A stretch of DNA of 64,000 bases from Ziziphus jujuba. Taxonomy: Eukaryota > Streptophyta > Magnoliopsida > Rosales > Rhamnaceae. The notes under the pieces are model-generated. The model worked only from the letters and a program-made list of their open reading frames with translations, made no database searches and was not told where the DNA came from. The DNA is taken from NCBI RefSeq assembly GCF_031755915.1, contig NC_083379.1:3979501-4043500 (forward strand), in the 5' to 3' direction. Position numbers and translations under genes: made by a program. Every line of letters begins with the position of its first letter. The stretch's first letter is position 1. Positions 59,704 to 64,000 of this stretch are shown piece after piece.

Positions 59704-60713
59704 GCCGATAGATGGTCGACGACAGATTCCAAGTAGCTGCGTCCCACCCATGAATTATGACTTTGCCCCTTTGTCTTTTATTTTACTCGCTGTCCGACGC
59801 TTGCAATTGGAAAAAATTTGGCCTTGTGGGTTTTGCTCTTTGATTGTCAAATTTTGGCAGTATTTCCATTTTAATTAACCTCCCACTTTATTATTATTAT
59901 GTCAAAATTTTGTACTTTACCAAATTTGAAAAACCAAGCGTACCATGTTTTAATTATTAAAATTTACAACGCTAGTGCCTTTATCTATTAAAAGTTTGCA
60001 AAATCAGAAAGCCAGCATAAATATGTAGCAAATTCCACTAAAGGAAGGAATCACCAATACCCAGTTGTCTATTTTGAATTAAAGGGAGAGAAAGTTAAAT
60101 TCAATTCTGCAATCCACCCTTTCCAACTTTGTTCCCCCCCTCCCTCTCAAAATTAGTGCTTGCTAGTGTAGAAAATCTACTCATCTGTTTTGTAAATTAT
60201 TCCAAAAAAATTATTGTGTAGCCGATATCTTGACCATTTTATAATTAAAAAAGAAAATCCTTATTACTTATTGACATTTTTTAGTGGGAAATTCAATTAT
60301 GATTTAAACAAAATAATAATATCATAGATACGAAATTGTTTGTCCAATAACATCTCAAATAGTTTATCTATATCCAATTGGCTTCTAATATTTTATACTA
60401 ATCTATTTACACTTTTTTATATTATAAGGGTAAATTCATTTATAGTTTATATAAATTTTGATCAATTAATTTTATAAAAAATTTGAAACCTCAAAACATT
60501 ATTATAAAAAAACAAGTAATTTATAAAACTTTGCACCCCTAAAGCGTAATATCTTTCTAAAAAAAATATATATCAAGATATGATAAATATTTGAACTGAA
60601 AGGACAAGAGTGAAAAGGCCAATCCTAATAATGAGTGGAAAAGAAAAAAATTCCATAAGAGTTGTGGAGAGCTAAGGACTAAGGAGGATATGTCATCCAT
60701 GAAAACCAGAGGG

Positions 60714-60719
<6 letters not shown>

Positions 60720-60763
<44 letters not shown>
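60720..60763. repeat. (TC)n microsatellite
   Basis: About 22 TC units following a C run; it is directly upstream of the less AT-rich island at 60770-61100. Confidence 0.95.
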
Positions 60764-60765
<2 letters not shown>

Positions 60766-60842
60766 AAGTCGTGCCAAAGCCGCTCTAGGACGGTGCGTCG
60801 TGTACACGTAACCCTCCTCCCTCTCTAAACATAACTTTGTCC

Positions 60843-60850
60843 GTGACGTC
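60843..60850. promoter_or_regulatory. TGACGTCA palindrome (bZIP site)
   Basis: A perfect TGA/CREB-type palindrome in an island with further ACGT cores (ACACGTAA near 60803, CCACGTAT near 60917). No adjacent gene start is established, so any promoter role is inferred. Confidence 0.3.
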
Positions 60851-61539
60851 ATCCAACCACTACCTCACCTCACAGACTGACAGCGTCGCTTTCCCAACAA
60901 TCGACTCTACTCCTGCCACGTATCCTGGATCAGGTTTTTATGATCCACCGTGGCCTCCATATTTATCTCAACCCGTCATTTTCAACCACGTTCACAAGAT
61001 TTTTTTAAAAAAAAAACTCTTTTGTTTTCTCTCTCCTATCCTATTTGCTGACGACTTGATGACAACCGCGTTTGTTTGGTTTTTAGTTATTGCTCAGGGT
61101 TTCATCACACAGTCAAAGGTTGAGAATTTCTAATGCTGCACCGCGTTGCAGCTTATAACTATGAACCACCCAAAAAAAAAAAAAAAAAAAAAAAAGATAA
61201 CAAACTGGACCCCGAGTATGATTAGACGCGAAGCATAAATTACACATGTGTTCTGATCATGTGGGGTCCAATGACCCTCTGATGTTGCAATCATGCATTC
61301 GATGCAGTCGGAAGCTTTTTTATGAACCTGCATGTGAACCCCCCGTCCAAAAATTTTCTCATGTGCTTTAATTTCATGATTAATATGTAAAATTTATGCC
61401 ACATCTAACGTTCAAACTGGAAATTATTAGCCAAAAATTAAAAAAAAAAAATCCAAAACCAAAATTTATAGTTAGAATTGGAAACTTCATAAATTAATAT
61501 AATTAAAATGTCTTAAAATTTTATAACTTAAAAGATAAA

Positions 61540-61581
61540 TCATGAACTCCTTTATTGGTATCATGAACTCCTTTATTGGTA
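61540..61581. repeat. Perfect 21-bp tandem duplication
   Basis: TCATGAACTCCTTTATTGGT plus A occurs at 61540-61560 and 61561-61581 with no mismatch. Confidence 0.92.
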
Positions 61582-62093
61582 TAGCCCTCTTCCGAAAATT
61601 TACCTAACAATTCAGTACTAAAATACAAAATTTGTCTCTCTTTGTTTTTTCTTTTTTCTTTTTTTGTTTTTTCTTTTTTTGGCCTATGATTGACTGAGCG
61701 GTCACTTTCTATACGGTTCCCTCTTTTTCTTGTGGAGAACGTATGTAAATATATATATATATATATATATATGGCAAACAGGTTAGCAATTTAGTTAGAG
61801 TGAAAAAGCCTAATTGGGTTGTTAAGAAAGAGATGAGTGATCCTTAAAACACTTCAACGTTACTATCATTCTTTGTCATAAGCCAATTAGAATGTTTAGA
61901 GTTCATTAGAAAAATTAGAAGAAGTAAATACACATACATTATACATAAGATTCTAATTTCAATATCTTATTAAAAAAATCAGAACGGTTAAAGATAAAAT
62001 CTTCCCTTCTTATTATCCTTATCCTATGGAGTGAATGTTAGGGTACAATTAGCCGAAAGGGTGGAATGTGGGGCATATATACTTTGGAAATTT

Positions 62094-62162
62094 AAGTAAA
62101 GGTAGTCGGTTATTACCCCAAAAAAAAAAAAAGAAACAAAAAAAAAAGTGAAGGTAGTCGGT
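62094..62162 (+). mobile_element. Poly(A) insertion with 17-bp direct-repeat flanks
   Basis: AAGTAAAGGTAGTCGGT (62094-62110) and AAGTGAAGGTAGTCGGT (62146-62162) differ at one base and flank TATTACCCC plus an interrupted A run. Same CC(A)n form as the other insertions. Confidence 0.72.
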
Positions 62163-62174
62163 GGCTTCCGACTT

Positions 62175-62219
62175 CATTCTGCGTGAATTTTTTTTTTTGG
62201 TGGAATCATTCTACATGAA
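62175..62219 (-). mobile_element. Minimal poly(T) insertion with 13-bp direct-repeat flanks
   Basis: CATTCTGCGTGAA (62175-62187) and CATTCTACATGAA (62207-62219) differ at two bases and flank a T run followed by GGTGGAAT. It lies only 12 bases from the previous insertion and in the opposite orientation. Confidence 0.55.
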
Positions 62220-63438
62220 ACTGAGAAAAAAGAAAAAAGAAGAAGAAGAAAATGTTCTTTTATCGTTTTAGAATGAATTTTAGATATTATAATATTATTT
62301 GTAGGCTAAAACCCAACCACCAAAATCAGAAGCTTCATAATGGTATAAAAAATTAATCGCCAATAAGAAGTCAACAGACAATCAAAGAGGGAGGCCGTCT
62401 ACACTACAGAGGAACAAACCCACGGGATAAAGTTGGAAGAGCAGTCTAAAGTAGCCAATTTTTATAATCATATTCAGTATTTTAATTGTTTCTGAGTTTG
62501 AACCCCACACTCCACCCCATTCACTAAACACAGCTCATCTAATGCTTCATTCAACTTAATATCATCTAGACAAGGGGTCTACCACTTATGGCAATATTTA
62601 AAAAAAATTATATATATCTATTCTTTTTTTTTTTTTTTTTAATATCTCTACTAGTTTTCTAATGTTCCTTATTTTACTCCTTTGGAGTTGAACTAAATTC
62701 ATTGCAAAATTGACATGAATTTTTTACTTAAAAGGTAACTATATTAAATGTATGACTGAGATACTATCGGTTATATTGTGATTCATAATTAATTTTAAAA
62801 TTTGAGAGAATTCGATTAATCATAAACGAGGAAAACCTTTGGTTGAAGTAACAAAATCTTTTTGAAAGTACTTTGATTGCTCCTCTAGTTCAAGCCAGCT
62901 AATCAGCAGACGATAGTTTGGAAACAAGTATTCCCTATCTTTGCTCCTTTTATATGTTACCAAAGGCTCCCGACAACGCGTATGTATATGCAAGTTTATA
63001 CGCTTTTGCTACATCCCAAAAATCAAATAATTATCTTTACTTAGGCAAAACGCTGCTTAATCTGAAATATTAGGAAGACAGGTATCTTCTACTCGCTTCC
63101 ATTACTAAAAATTTCCAACACAAGCATTATGAGTCTCTATAGCTAGTTGATATTAATTCGTCAATCTGCGTATATACTTTTTGTCAATTAATTTTTTTCT
63201 TTTTGAACAAACATTAAAATCGAAGAGAAGAATTTTAGACACAAGCAAACTAGTCGAACATAAAACATCATTGCTTGTTAAGATCATTGTCATATATGTA
63301 TATGCTACATTTTATATCACTATTACTTAAAGCAAGTTAATAATATTTATACATTTCCGGCATATGTTCATATATTTTTTGGCTTTAGAATTAATTTTCA
63401 CCCCTAAAAAAAAATTATTGTATATAATAGATGTATGT

Positions 63439-63594
63439 GGATTTATTTTCTCATATAGGATTTTAATATTAAGTAATTTCAAATTTTTTTTTAGACGCTA
63501 TTACCACAGTACTAATGATGGACTTATTTTCTAATATAGAATTTTAATATTAAGTAATCTCAAATTTTTTTTAGACGCTAGTGCCACACTACTA
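63439..63594. repeat. 81-bp tandem duplication
   Basis: Copies begin GGATTTATTTTCTCATATAG (63439) and GGACTTATTTTCTAATATAG (63520) and both contain TTTTAATATTAAGTAAT and TTTTAGACGCTA. They differ at about ten positions. Confidence 0.85.
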
Positions 63595-64000
63595 TTCTTC
63601 TCTGCCACAGTAATATTTTTAAATTCCGAATTTACCCTTGAATTTGAGAAAGAATAAACTTTGTACCTGCAATGAGAGGGTAGAAATGGCCTAATAAATC
63701 TAAAAAGCTTTTATAGGATCTCCCTCGCTTCTCTATATGAAATTCTCCATTTTTGTTTGCTATACATTTTACCATTTTGATCTATGCCTTACACTAGACG
63801 AATTGTTTATTACCATGCCCATCCCAATTTTTCTGTAAATCCCCCTTTTTTTGGGTGAAAGTCCTTACCCATTTTGCTTTTCTTTTCTATCTTCCATTTC
63901 CAAATTTTTATTTTTCTCGTTGTTATTCATCACTTTTTTTTTTCTTTTTTTCTTTTTTTTTAGGGGTAGTTTGTTTAGAAGAGACAAAGTAAATAAGAAG

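Larger units (their letters stand above)
59720..64000. other. Terminal intergenic region without a recognised gene
   Basis: Mostly AT-rich. It includes a 44-base CT microsatellite, a less AT-rich island at 60770-61100 with a TGACGTCA palindrome, tandem duplications (21 bp and 81 bp) and two adjacent small poly(A) insertions. The frame at 60837-61133 has no homology I recognise. The last 100 bases are pyrimidine-rich. Confidence 0.55.

Noticed and set aside
60837..61133. 98-residue frame in the 61 kb island
   Set aside because: Sequence is Ser/Pro rich but ends in a low-complexity Lys/Phe part; no homology or splice support.
1..64000. CRISPR arrays, integrated virus, LTR retrotransposon or bacterial-type system
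   Set aside because: No regularly spaced repeats, no capsid, reverse transcriptase or integrase coding, and no long LTR pair were seen.
1..64000. Known conserved plant miRNA genes
   Set aside because: I looked for the common mature sequences (such as the miR156, 160, 164, 166, 167, 171, 172, 393 and 396 types) and noticed none; this was by eye, so not exhaustive.

Overview
The window looks like nuclear DNA of a eudicot plant, probably a woody rosid (low confidence, no species call). It is very AT-rich outside genes, genes are sparse, introns are GT-AG, TATA boxes and TA/CT microsatellites are common, and every protein I recognise is a plant family member. No gag-pol retrotransposon, rRNA, CRISPR array or bacterial-style operon was seen.

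Layout: (1) 1-774, the 3' end of a P-class PPR gene (+), convergent with (2) a DUF679/DMP membrane protein gene (-, 1614-2252). (3) 2.4-21.2 kb, a gene desert with small mobile elements, microsatellites and G/C homopolymers. (4) 21714-24915 (+), a two-exon HAESA-LIKE 1-type LRR receptor kinase. (5) 29032-30054 (+), a membrane-anchored kinase-like protein lacking the catalytic Asp. (6) 37640-40081 (+), a three-exon NAC factor of the SND2/SND3 type. (7) 41707-42838, a 1.1 kb foldback transposon with a 9-bp target duplication. (8) 44028-51653 (-), a 14-exon guanylate-binding-protein-like GTPase of the GBPL3 type (1065 aa reconstructed). (9) 59001-59447 (-), a CC-type glutaredoxin of the ROXY19/GRX480 type with TGACG elements upstream. 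(10) 59.7-64 kb, no recognised gene.

The genes do not form a pathway but match an old conserved neighbourhood. From memory, the Arabidopsis counterparts lie in three dispersed blocks: At5g46070-46100 (GBPL3, kinase, DMP6, PPR), At1g28440-28480 (HSL1, SND3, GRX480) and At4g28485-28500 (DMP7, HAESA, SND2). This window seems to keep them together, as expected of an unfractionated ancestral segment.

The most unusual non-genic signal is a set of tiny insertions, often only poly(A)/poly(T) plus 3-10 bases ending in CC(A)n, each flanked by 12-18 bp direct repeats that look like target-site duplications. One longer copy (27459-27567) carries tRNA-like promoter boxes, so the others may be extreme 5'-truncated SINE copies. 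I found no clearly novel gene system.
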